From: Dryocosmus kuriphilus
Taxonomy: Eukaryota > Arthropoda > Insecta > Hymenoptera > Cynipidae
Length of the DNA stretch: 64,000 nucleotides
Assembly (NCBI GenBank): GCA_038277395.1
Contig: CM076197.1
Coordinates: 85,449,050-85,513,049, forward strand
Direction: 5' to 3'
The translations under genes were made by a program, and so were the position numbers. Below, in pieces: positions 1 to 12,900 of the stretch (positions within the stretch are counted from its first letter, which is position 1; each line of letters starts with the position of its first letter). The notes beneath the pieces were generated by a model that made no database searches, was not told where the DNA came from, and was given only the letters and a program-made list of their open reading frames with translations.

Positions 1-25
1 CCAAAGCCAATTTTTGTAAGAAAAA

Positions 26-31
26 TTTATT
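26..31 (-). promoter_or_regulatory. Poly(A) signal AATAAA
   Basis: Canonical AATAAA on the minus strand about 530 nt past the kinesin stop at 562. In AT-rich DNA this hexamer is common by chance, so its use is inferred from position. Confidence 0.45.
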
Positions 32-561
32 AATCAACAGTAGTGTGTGTATAACAACAATATTTCTCGCATAACAAACCCATAGACACTCTACAGGCGA
101 ATACTTCTATATACATCGTTTCCTCTTTACACAGTCATCGACTAAAATAATTAACATTCCATAGAATATACACCTTCTCTGGTAGTATCGTCATCTACTC
201 TAAATTTAATTTTAAATTTCAATTAAAATTGTAAATCAAGTGTAAATAAATTGCATTCTCTTACGGTTTATGGCAGTAGGCACGAGTTTCGCAGAAACTT
301 GCTCTGCATTAGTGAACGTTATCGTAATTAAAATATTACCCAGCGTTGCAGTAGGGAATTAAATCTCTCGATTATTAAATTAGATCTCTCGATCGTTAAA
401 TTAATTACTAAATTTATCGACCGGTGATTAGATACGATGAAGTTTAGGGAAAATGAAGAGTATTAAAATAGATTTAGGAGCTCGACTAGGCCTCGGGTTA
501 CATTGAATCTTTCTTGAACGGGTTGTTCAAGGAAGAAAAGTATTGGAATTGGAAGCGATCG
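32..561 (-). other. 3' untranslated region of the kinesin short form
   Basis: AT-rich sequence between the TGA stop and the poly(A) signal, without any long open frame. Assigned as 3' UTR by position only. Confidence 0.5.
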
Positions 562-906
562 TCACATGTCCAAGGGACAAACGTGAGAGTAGATGATGAT
601 ATTACCGGAGAGACAAATTAGGACCCCAAGTGCGACGAGGACGAGGTAGAACTGATATTTGACCGAGATTACATCTAAATCCGGAGTCGGCAGATCCGGG
701 TCACTTACTTGAGTCATCTCGTCACGACGCTCTTGTTCGACGTGGTGACGACGATTTCGAAGCTCCCGTTGCCGCCTTTCCAGAGCTGCGATACCCTCGG
801 CCCATTCTCGCCATTGGGCTCCCCATTCTCTTTCGAGTTCTCGCTGAGCTTCTTCTAAAGCTTCCCTCCGTAGTGCCCACCTCTCTTCCCGTTCCTCTTG
901 TTCCCT
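562..906 (-). CDS. Klp98A: Kinesin exon 10: coiled coil and hydrophobic tail
   Basis: 345 nt, in phase with exon 9, acceptor GACTTTCAG. The first 66 codons are a Glu/Arg/Gln-rich amphipathic helix (REQEEREERWALRR and onward). Then come an acidic, proline-containing linker and a hydrophobic stretch at residues about 706-727 (YLVLVALGVLICL, then IIIY), ending eight residues later in a TGA stop. This looks like a single C-terminal membrane segment. The poly(A) signal about 530 nt beyond the stop fits a terminal exon. A strong donor inside the exon allows a different ending. Confidence 0.75.
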   Translation of the reverse strand, partial: REQEEREERWALRREALEEAQRELEREWGAQWREWAEGIAALERRQRELRNRRHHVEQERRDEMTQVSDPDLPTPDLDVISVKYQFYLVLVALGVLICLSGNIIIYSHVCPLDM

Positions 907-3900
907 CTGAAAGTCATTGAAAGATAAATAATTGGGTTAATCAAACCTTTTTAGCATGATAGCCTACTCAGACTCATTTTAGAAACAAATTCTCGGTCAT
1001 TTCCCAGTTTTCAAAAATGAATCTCTGAATGATCAAATCTAATGCAGAACAATTCTAAATTTGAAGAGTTTAAAATTAAAAATCAAACATTCAAAATTCT
1101 ACAATTTCAAACTCTAACTTTCAATATTGTAAAATTCACTACTTTCAAAATTAGACTATTTCCTATTGAACAAAATTTTAAATTGCACAAAATTCAGCGA
1201 TTGAAATTCTTCCATTTATGAACTTTCAGTCTAAAATTAAACAATTTTGTACGTTTTCAATTTAATTATTTATAAGTATTAAGGTTTTTTTAGTGGAAAT
1301 TGTTTTACTATTAAGACTTTTAATTTGAAATTGTACAAGATTCAGCGAATGCAATTGTCTCATTTGTAATCTTTTTACCTAAAATTATTTTATTTTGAAC
1401 GTTTTCAATTTAATTATTTATAACTATTACGGCTTGCAATTGGAAGTTAGAAAATTTAGAACAATTCAAAATTTTTAATTAGACAGTTTTTAATGCTTCA
1501 ATTAAAAACTTTGGAAATTAAAACGATTCTAATTATTTGAATAATTTGACATTTAGGGTAACAAAAATTCGACAAACTGAAAAAGAAGCACTGAAAATGG
1601 TTTAACGATCAGACTTTTAATTTGAAACTGTACAAGACTCAGCGATTAAATGTTAGATTTTCCAATCTAAAAATTGTTCAAATTTGAATACTTAAGATTT
1701 AAATTTGTTCCTTCAAATTTAAAATAAAATTTTATGAGTTGAAAGGATTTAACTCCAAATTATTTAATTTCACACGCTTCTGACTTAAAATTGTTTGACT
1801 GAAAAAGTATCAAACTGAAATTTTATTACACTTTTGGCGTCTTTAATTTAAAATTATTTAAATATAAAGGATTTCAATTGGAAATAGTACAATCTACAAT
1901 AAATTTTAAATTGAAATTTTTCAATTTCAAATGCTCCTCAATATAAAAAATTTTAATTGCCCAACTCAAAACTTAAAATTGCTTAACTTTTAAGGCTTCC
2001 AAAAGTGAAAAAGTAACTCGCTGACAGACTTCAAATAAAAATTTAAAACTGTAAATTTTCAAATTATGAAAATACTGAATTAAACAATACGATTTTACAA
2101 TTAGTCTTCAAAATTCAACAATTTCAAAATAGAGAGGCTTCAAACTGTATAAAATTTCCCATGTTGAGTCCTAGCCACTTTAATTTTAAAAAACACCCCC
2201 GGTCCGAAAATGGCCTCCCTGATTAGGTTTTAATTAATTTTAATCAAGTGGATTTTGAGTCAAAACCTTAAAGTCTTCCTTCTCCTTGATCAGCGCAGCT
2301 TTTTGCTGCTCAAGTTCTTCAAAGGCCCTAAGGTCCTCGCTCGAATTAAGCAGATTATCACTGGATGATGATACATGAAGATCAGAAACACTCCAGCTAA
2401 GGAGAGACATCCTCGAAAGGTTCACCACCGTTGACTGCAGGTTTCCATTTCCTAGACCACCTTCTTTTCGAAGTTTAGCTGCCTCTGCAGGATCATTATA
2501 TCGGAACATGTTGTTCCTCCCTAGAAGGATAATGCAACCCTGAGAGAGTCTAGTAGGCTTGTCGACTTGAGCTGTATTTATCCAACAGTAAGGACATAAT
2601 GGATGTAAAGTTGCGACTCCACTTTCCAATTCCAATGTGCAGTGTTCAGGTTCAACATCTGCACCAGTCAGTACAATATCCTACAAACAAAAGCAGAATA
2701 AGCATAAAGAAGAAGCTCTGAATGATGATAAGGAATATTTCCAAATCCCTTTTTTTTATACCTGAGTCGTTGATGCTTCCTCTGTTCCAACAAGCGTCTT
2801 GCCTTCTTTCAAATGATAGAGTGTAACACCAGTACTCAACAAATCATCATCTATTCCGACAAGATGTGGCATTTCAGAATCGAGTACAACACCCACTCCA
2901 CTTTTCCTGAGACCAAGTGCTCTCTGTTCTTGAAGAATTTGCTGGGTCTCTCGCCATTTCTCAGCCCATTCTTCTGTGAGAAGTTTCTCCCGTTCCTGCT
3001 TCTCGTGAATCTGTGCAAGCAAAACTTGTGGAGGCCTTTCTATACTCTGAAAAAGATTGAAATAGAATGAATTAATAAATTTCAAATTAGCTAACTAATC
3101 AATTAAGAACCAAAAAAATTAAACTAAAAAATTATCAAATAGTTACGAGAATTACTCACCATGTCTTGACCAATGAGCGACTTGAGCTTCTCAATTTCTT
3201 CCCTGAGTTCTCTGATGAGCTTGACATTTGGATCTTCATTGATGGTAGGCTTATTAATGATGTTCTTGGCTCTGTTGGCATACCTCAGAGTGCTAAGAGT
3301 CTCACCATAGTTGCAATCAGCTGGACTAATTGCCGCAATCATTATTGTTTTCGAATTTCCTCCTAAGGAATCTTTTAGCAACCATGTCAGAACACTGTCT
3401 CTGTATGGTATGAAAACTTTGCTCTTCGCACTATTCGAATCAGTTGAGCTAACCTCGGCCAAAGCTGATATCACAGAACCTAAGGTCACTAGGGATTTGT
3501 TGATGTGCGCACCTTCCTTCAGTCGTTGGCCTGTTGCGCCTGTTGCATTGGCTCGTTCACTGGAATCAAAAAGTAATTAATTAACCTTAAATCATTGATA
3601 ATAATAATCATAATTTGTAACTGGGTGTAGGGAACTTATAATCTTGATAATTTAGAATATATATTGTTATCAATAGATCTCTTTCATAATTTTGAGATTC
3701 CATCAGAATCATTAATTGAACAATCTGTGGTCTATTCGAAGACAAGAATATTTCTCAGGAGAAAATTATGATAATGAAGAGCAGTAACTACTAATTACCT
3801 GCCAGCCAAGTCGACCAGATGCACCTTGGAAACTGTTTCTGATGGCATGTTTCCCTCAGAGAAACCGGCTTGTACGAAAGTTATCGTAAATATTGCATGA

Positions 3901-6900
3901 CTTCTACTACTCACGTCGTTCATGTTTGTGCTTGCAGTTGTTCTGTGTGTATTACCTCTCACCATACATTCCTGAAATTATGAATCAGGATAATGATCTT
4001 ATCAATATTTTAAATAATTATTACGTATCAACGAGATAATTGCTCTAAAAACATGTGCTTCAGACTTAACCAGGTTTCTTTGTATCTCCTGTAATATGTC
4101 TCTATTTTAATTAAAGGTCTGACATCCAATTTAGTTTCAGCTTATTAACACATATTCATTATCATTTTTATTTAATTGTAAAGTAATTACAAATCGATCT
4201 TTTAATTTTCTATACGCCCAGTTTTTTTTTTGACAAGGTTGTTAATTTACTTATTATATTATAATCCGTTGTTTTTTTTCACTGGGAAATCAGATCAGTT
4301 ACGAAAGATTCATGAGTACCTGAATGTCACTATAGTCGTATACAAGATGACTCGACAAATCTTGCACGTATGGACCTTTTTTTGGATGTTCTCTAACTCT
4401 GAGAGAATGGGACTGAAACTGATCAGGCCTGAGTAAGTCTTTTACTCTCTCGTTGTGTATTTCCAAAAATGAAACCTCGGTCCTGTACGAAGTACCAGTT
4501 TCTTTTCCAGCAGCCATTCTTGCGAAAAGTGTCTTACAAATTCGTGGTATCAGTCCTTGGGCTTCCTGCAAAATAAAATTCCACAAGATTAAAAAACTAT
4601 CTATTTCAAAACTTAAATCATAAACATCTTTCTCGGTTTCTTTTTCTTTGATAGAAATTATCTTTCAGAAATTTTTATAGATTGTATAATCGAGTGTTTT
4701 TTAAAGAAGGACGGAAGAAGCCTACCGGTGTACCCATCATGGTGAACGTTTTTCCGGATCCCGTCTGTCCGTAGGCAAAAACGCAAGCATTGTAACCCTC
4801 GAAGGCACTTTCTATGACTTCTGTACCAAGATCATAATAAACCTAAAACAGTAATCGAAGATCGTATTTTATAAACCCGATCGATTTAGGACGCCGTAAA
4901 ATAACAAACAGGCCAACAGCTGCCCATCACGTAAATCAATATATTTTACTCTGCAGTAGAATACTCTCTCTTCCCACAAAATACGAAACCTTTTCTAGAA
5001 TCTAATTAAATAATAACCATCCTAAGTTTTTTAAAATATAATTAATGATTCTATACATTCAAAAGTAATTACATTCTGTATTGATTCCTTGGACAATTCA
5101 ACTTCTAAATCCATTTTAAAATTAGAAATAATGAATATTGCTACAAGAAAGAATAAAACTTTAACCTTCACAATATTGACCTTTTTCTGAGCCTACATTT
5201 TTTCTGCTAGATATTCGTAAAGATTGCTTTGAAGTCGAATACATTTGCTACAACATTTTAGGTAAATCTAACCAACTTAAAAGTTTTTAAAAGTATTAAA
5301 TTATTTTAACTGTATAAAATAAACACCTCTTCCTGGGAAGCATAGTTCTCGTCGCTGTCGTCGTAGGACCAATAACTGTGATCGAATGTGAAGTCCTTAT
5401 ATTTCTCCCGGTCGATATCTCTGCAGCTTCCTGGAGTCTGCAAGCAAAAAAGGTGAATCAACTCAACAAGGAACTATATCGACACATTTTATATCGACTG
5501 CCGTTTGGATACCAAAGTTCAGTGGAAACAATAACAGTATAAATTACAAACTTTACGCGAGCTCACTGTAACTAATTTAAATTTAAATGAGGATTTCTAA
5601 AACTAACCGATGTTTTGCTAAAATCTCTTCAACGTTGAAAATTAATTATCCTTAAATTTGATTGTTAGTCTTTCAAAACGGGACCAATTATTAAACCCTT
5701 CCAATAATTATTAAAATAATTTCTACAGTCAAGTTTCAATTATATAATTTAAGAATATTTAAAAAAAAAATAATCAGATTAAAAATGTGTTCTTATAAAA
5801 AATAGTTCTAAAGAATTGGATTTATCTTGTATCAATACTTTTAGCAGAATAAAATCAAGTCTAATTTTATGGGAGGTGTGTCCCATATACACCGGTCAGT
5901 ATTAATTTTAACACCAGCCTTTCTAAAGTGTTTCCAAAAACATAGAGACCCCGATTCTACGTTACTGTTTAAGTCACGCGCAAGATATAATTATAAATCC
6001 CACCGGAGCCGGAAACACATACGATAAGTAGGGCGCCCTGAAGTAATATAAATTAATTCAAGATGCATTTTCTGGAATAAATCAATCACTCTCTGACAAA
6101 TAAAAACGATTAAATTTTTATCTTTTATTTCTGTTCTGCTCTGCTTTGTGTCACAAAATTTAAAAAAAATTAATTTCTAGCTTTGAATTTGGTTTTGTGA
6201 TTAGATAAAGGTAAGGAAAATATGCGGCAAAACATGCTTCATATAACCTGCTCCTAATTACAGCTTGACAGACATTCGGTTCATAAATCGATGTTCCAAG
6301 TGAAGCGCGTGAGAGGATCCCAAGCAGTCTAGACAAGACTCTAGACTATAAAAAGATTCAAAAACATATTTTTACATTCTCATCAGAGAAGGTATTAGAT
6401 TTATGTAAAATTTGACTTCCGCGGATTTCATGAAATCTCCACGTTTTCAGACCCCCTGAGTCAGAAAAAAACGGTTTTTACGACCGTGTCTGTCTGTCTG
6501 TTGTCGTCGTCGTCGTCGTCTGTGGTCGCGATAATTTTCGAAGGACTAATCAGATTGGAGTGCGCTTTGGTACACTTCTTTAAGGGGTAAAAAGAAAGGA
6601 CGAGTTCGTTAACCAGCGGTTTTTGACCAACGGTTATGGTTTTATCCATCAAAAACGGTTTTCACACAATCAAAAAATCCATTTTCCGGCTAAACTATGA
6701 GAGATACAAAAAAAAAATGTAAGAGAGTAAAATTGTTCATCTCAAAAAAATCTAAAAATTTGATCTTAACCGTTTTTTTATAAAATGAACGGTTTTTGTG
6801 TTAATCAAGAAACGTTATTAAAATTAAAAAACTCTGGTTTCCCGCCAAAATATTCAAGATACAAAAAAATGGTAAAGAACAAAGTTGTTCAACTAAAAGA

Positions 6901-9900
6901 TATCTACAAATTTTGTTTCAACCATTTTTTGATAAAATGCACGGTTTTGGTTTTAATCGATAAAACGTTATAAAAAATCAAAAATTTCAAATTTTCCGCC
7001 AAACTATGCAAGATACGGAAAAATGATAATAAACAAAGTTGTTCACCTTAAAAAGATCTACAAATTTTCTTTCTATCATTTTTTTGAGCAGACGCGTACT
7101 TTTTGAGTTATTCGTGAAATATGTTAGGAAATATAAAGAAAACCACTTTTCAGCAAAACTATGCAAGATATGAGAAAATATTAACAAGCAGAATTGTTCA
7201 CCTTGGAAAGAGCTACAAAATTTATTTATAAGACTCATCGTTTTACTTTTAAGAATCGAAATCCTCTATTGTGAAAATTTGGAAAATCACAAAAAAACTT
7301 TACCAATCTACAATGTGTTTTAAAAAAATGTAATTATCGAGCGCGAAGCGCGAGTGTCATGATGAGAATGTATTCCTTAAGGGCGATAGAGCCTTAAGTA
7401 AAATAGTTCCTTTTGGAATTTTTAATGTAAAGGTTTATAGGATCCATAAACACCGAGCGCGTAGCGCGAGGTGAATAATTTATCGAACGCGAAGCGCGAG
7501 TGCCGTAAATAACGTATCGAGCGCGAAGCGCGAATGCCAACAGACGCACGCCCCAGGCGCGCTCATACTTCGCGCGAAGCGCGGCGCGCGATGAGAATGT
7601 GCCCGCGAAGCGGGCAGATTTTTTGGTATCATATCCATAAAAGTGCTGTTACCACAAATCGAAAATTTATTTTTTAAATGTTATTCAGAAAAATTAACAA
7701 AATTCAATCAAAAAGATAACAATTTTAAAAAAAAAAATTGCAAATTGAACTCGTTCAAAACTGCATACCTTATAAATTTCATGTGATATCAATCGACAAT
7801 TAAAGTGATTGAAATATTTCTACACACAATATTGATGACTAGTAAACTAAATTTCTTTTTTGTCAAAAGTCATAACTTAAACTGTTTCCAAGAATACAAT
7901 TCCCAACTGAAGTTCGTATCAATTTAAAAGTTTGTAATAATAATAACACCAATTACAAAATTAAAAGTTGTTTAATATTCAAACCTTATAAAATTATTTT
8001 GCAAATTAATAAATTTGATATGCAAATTAGATGCCGTATTCTGAAAGAACAAAAACTGTGAATTGTAATTTATCGCAGTTATGAAAGCAGTTCTTTAATG
8101 ATACTTGTTGAAAAATTAACTTCAAAAGGAGAACTGAAAAAATTATACGAATAAAATACACAAATGTTTGAAAATCCTTCTATTTCAAAATATTGTCGAA
8201 ATTAATCTTTTAATTAATTTTCCAATTTAAACCATTATATAAGTAAATTTTTTAATGTGGTCTATATTTTTAACCTCGTAGACTGTAGTTATTACGTCAT
8301 AGCTGGAAACTCGTCGTTATGAGATCAAGAAAAGCAAAAAAATAATAATAAAAAGGAGGTACAAACTTTCGATCGTTGGTTTAAGAGAAAGTATCATGAA
8401 CACAATTTGTTTACGAAGATAGATCGCTGGTATTTTTGCATCTTTTAATCGCTTCACTGCCCTCATTCCCAAAATTAATTCACTTTATGATTCAAAAACC
8501 AGATTTGCAATAAAGCGTTAATTAAAAAATGTTCAATCTCATTAATGACGGACTTATATTCTACAATATTCATATGTAAATTTAATTTGATGCGTAAACA
8601 TTTTCACGATAATGATCAATTTTTAAAACTAATTTCGCAACAAATATTTATAGCTAATTAAAATGTTTTAAACAATGTTACTCCAACTCTGACAATTATT
8701 TAATTAAAAATAAATATTACTTTTTTAACGTCAGAAACTTTTTGTTTGAAAATATACCATGATGAATCACTTTTCCAATCTACATATTTCCATTATTCCC
8801 CGAAAACATTTGTGCTACGCTCACCGAATTTCGTTGAACATTGCCGCCCCCAAATTTGAGCAGTTTTGAACTTGAAAATTTAAGAAATTAATGTTGAAAA
8901 ATTTCTTATTGAAAAATATGCTATGTCTTGAGAACGAACTGAAATTTTCAAGAACATTCTTGATGACAATGAGGAGATTTTGGGAAACATAAGTGACAAT
9001 TATTGGGGCATTGCCTTTCCTCCCACATGTTTTATCGGTATCAGAATTAAATAGGCAGCATCTGCTGTATCGAGAAGTTTCTGATAAATAATATTCTAAC
9101 CGGTTTTAACGCACGGCTCTATTTCATATTGTGTGACCCTGACCAAAAGCAGGTCGGACGTCACGCTCGCTTTTTGAAATCGTTCGGAACCAAATTGTCG
9201 AAGCGTTGTAGTCAATCTCCTGAAATAATTGACAGACTTTAAAATTTCAAGGATTGAACGACTATTTTTATTTTAAATATTTATTCCTCATCCATACAAC
9301 GTCCGAACGAATAAGGAATTTTTTTTAGAAATTAATAGTCTTTAATGACTGAATGTTATTTTGTGATTATTAATATAATACAGGTCAATATGGGTAAATA
9401 AATTACTTTTCATAAGAAAATTATTTCTTTTCATTTGTGGCTAGTTATTTACTAATTACCAACTATAGGAAATTGATTGCATCGATTTCTATTTTTGCGG
9501 AAGTCTATGAATATTTTTTTTAAATCTCGATTAACGTACAAGATAAGAAAAATAGTGTCAACAGGAAAATATAATACAACAGTGAATATATTATGGTCAA
9601 GACCTCGAAATACGTATCTAATATCTATTACAAGTAATCTGTAATGTGGTAAGGTTTTTCTTACAATTACAATCTATGACTAAATCTCAACTACAGACAC
9701 GAATGACAGTACAGAGATTATACAATATGAGAATTAATTGGAACACACAACCGGAAATAATTTTAATATCTGTAGTAAAATTTTAATTATACTTAAAATT
9801 AAAACTTATTATTTTATCTTTTGATATCTGAATTCTTAGAAATTAAAAAATTAAAAATCTCCTCTGCCAAAGTGAAGTAGAATCTCGGTTTAAAACATTC

Positions 9901-12900
9901 GACTTGAAACTGAAAAGGTCACTTTACTTGCATTTGAAACGAGAATTGAGCCAATTGGTTTCATGTACCTAACTGAAAAACTAGAACGGCATGAAGAAAA
10001 GCGTTGAACTCGCGAGTAACGATCGCTCGTTTAACGTTTTGTACGAACTTCAGGCTGAGCCCTTTGTACTGTGATAAATTACCTTTGTATTGAGGATTCT
10101 AGTCCTTTTTCCATCCATCTGAACTATCATCTTGGCATTCATTGCCAGTTCCCTGAAAAACAAAAATATTTACCATAAAAAAACAACTCTACGATCGATA
10201 CGATAAGAAAATACTGAAGACTACGCATATAAATTTTTTAATAAAAATAGAGCATTAAATAAAGGAAACATTTCTCTGCTAGGGTGGCTACTTAAATCTT
10301 GGAAAAAAATCTAAGAAAACATTTTTTTCCAGAAAAATCCTTAATTACACCAAGAAATATAATTTCAAATTCCATAATAATTTTCAAATGAAAGTTTCTC
10401 ATAGAATAATTTGAAAAATTGCGAAGTCCAACATTGTGCAATTTTTAGTTATAATTTGTAGCACTTATTTTTTACTTTAAATTTGAAAGATTCAAAATTG
10501 GACTATTTGGAATTGAAGTGTTCAAATTTAAACAATTTTCTGATCTGTTAATAACTCTGAATTAAAAAATCCAATTATTGAAAAACTTTTAAAATCGTGA
10601 AATATGGACATTTTCAAACAGTTAAAATAAAAAAATTTAAACTGAAGTAAATAATTTAAACTTGTTGCATTCAAAATTACATAATTTTAAATTGGAAACT
10701 TTCACTAATTTTAAATTTTAAATTGCAAGCTTTCAGGAATGAATAATTTTAAATAGATATCTTTTCAAAAATTGAAGAACTCAAAAATTCAATCTTTTTA
10801 AATTTGAAAAATATTAAAACGACAGATTTTAAATTTGAAATTAAGTTACAGCAATAGAAACATTCAAAAATAAAACCTTTTACAATTATTAATTCATTTT
10901 CAAAGTCAATTACCAGTTTTGAAAGTTATGATATGGAAGAATTTTGGGAAATACTAAATTCATGATATCATAATAATTTGACAATTTTATCTGTTGAATG
11001 TTCAAATGAACAAAATTTTAGTTTTTTAAAACTAAAATTGGTCCTGAAATTTTTGTTATTTATAAAAAAAACTAATGTACTGTTTTAAAAAATTAATTAT
11101 TTTGCTCTGTTTTGGTAGGATTAGTGATTACTTCCTTAAAGCGATTTTTTTATTTATTGAAAATGTTTTTAATAATAATAGAAAAAACATTATCGGTCAT
11201 TTGCGGAACTTCCTGGTTCAATGATCACCCTGAGTGTACAAAGAAAAATGTTTTTATTTCGCGTCTGATTGTAACAAACAGTGAAAAAAAAGCTTCATTA
11301 TTTATCTTAAAATATTTTAATATTTTATTGCATTTTAAGGAAAATCTCAATTAATCTAAAATTGAATATTCTAAACTGAAAAATATTTACTTTCATGAGA
11401 AACAAAGAGCTTCAGACAATAGAGAAATGAAATTATTATATTAATGCCTAAAATTTTATTGAAATAGTTCCCTACAATATTGGGAAAATATGTCTGTATA
11501 TATTCTGTAAAATTTTAAATCGAAATTTTGTTATCCCTCCTGATCACTTTATTTTTCAGTTTTAAAGTTACCACTGGTCAGTTTCTTATCTCTCTATGTT
11601 TGATTGAGCTTGAATGCTTTTATCTCATTGTCAGGGCCACCTCTTGATAAGCTACCACTCGTCTTGCTCTCTCTTGAAGAGCCTGAATTATGAAGAGAGA
11701 TTGATGATGGAAATCATGAAATACGAATTTTTTTAGAGAACTGACAGTAATGAGCTTCGAGACTCGAGAGTTTTTCAGGTGTAACAATAATAATAATTGA
11801 CCACTTGACTCACAGAAGGCTCCCTTTCTTTAGTTTATACTATACAGTTATAGAGAGTTTTCAACAGAAGAGAATGTGATCACTGTTCACGGTTCACTGT
11901 CCATTATCTCTGATTGTACTTTATTCCACTGGCTTTATAAAAAAATTGTCCATCGATTTAAAAAAAAATTCTTCTATGGTTAAAAAAAATGGTCGAATTG
12001 AGTAAAAATATGTACATAATATAGACACACTATTTAAAATAATACAATTCGTTTCAATTAATTGGGGTCAGAAATTAGACTCGTGACTCGTATTTCAAAA
12101 TTAGTTAATTTTAAACAATATTTCTTAATACCCCAGAACTCAAGGGCTTTCTATTTTTAGAGGGAACTTTTTTACTTTCTGTCTAAAATAACAGAAACAA
12201 AGCAGCATCTAAGAATGATTAAAGTTAAAAAATAATAAATAAGATTAAGTAATTGATGTGGATTCCATAATCTCAAATGTTTAACTAAATGTTAACTTTT
12301 CCTTTAAATTGGATATTTTTCATTTGGATATTCTCAGTATTCTTTCTGATTGCAAAGAATATTTTGTAACCTCAGACCTAAGAAAATTTTCTATTTTAAG
12401 GACTTTTTTTCAATTTGAAATAACAGAAAACAAGCTTCTAAAAAAGACTGACATCTTCAAACTAGGATTTCTTGTAAACGGATAAAAGTTTGAAAATAAC
12501 GCTAAAATAAATAAATAAAGGCAGAAATATTTTAAACTCTGACATTCTCAAGACTTCGTCCAAAGTTTTGAATTAGTAGTCAATTTAAATCCATTTGTTA
12601 CGATTTGCTTTATGGCAGTTCTCGTGGAATTACGTTTTTCCCAGGAATTACCTGAAATTTTCACAAAATATAGAGAACATTATTATGCAATGATCCTGAA
12701 ATTTTTAACTCGATGTTGAGTCTGTGAAGGTAAATATTTTTAATTGAAAACAGTACGTTTTGCATGTGTTACCTATAAAAACAAGTAAAATTGCCACACT
12801 TTTGATTGTAGCGTCAAAAATTGTTCCTACCATTTAGTTTAAAAACTAGAGAGTGTGCGGTTGAGAATTTACAAACCTAATCAAAAGTTTTCATAGACTT

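Noticed and set aside
1..561. PX domain or longer KIF16B tail in the window
   Set aside because: No frame left of 562 shows PX motifs; if these exist they are outside the window.
6461..6652. Open frames with Asp or Thr/Asp runs at 6461-6652, 27943-28161 and 41982-42233
   Set aside because: They are made by the GTC/GAC microsatellite and flanks of the Helentron-like repeats, and the frames are not preserved between copies.
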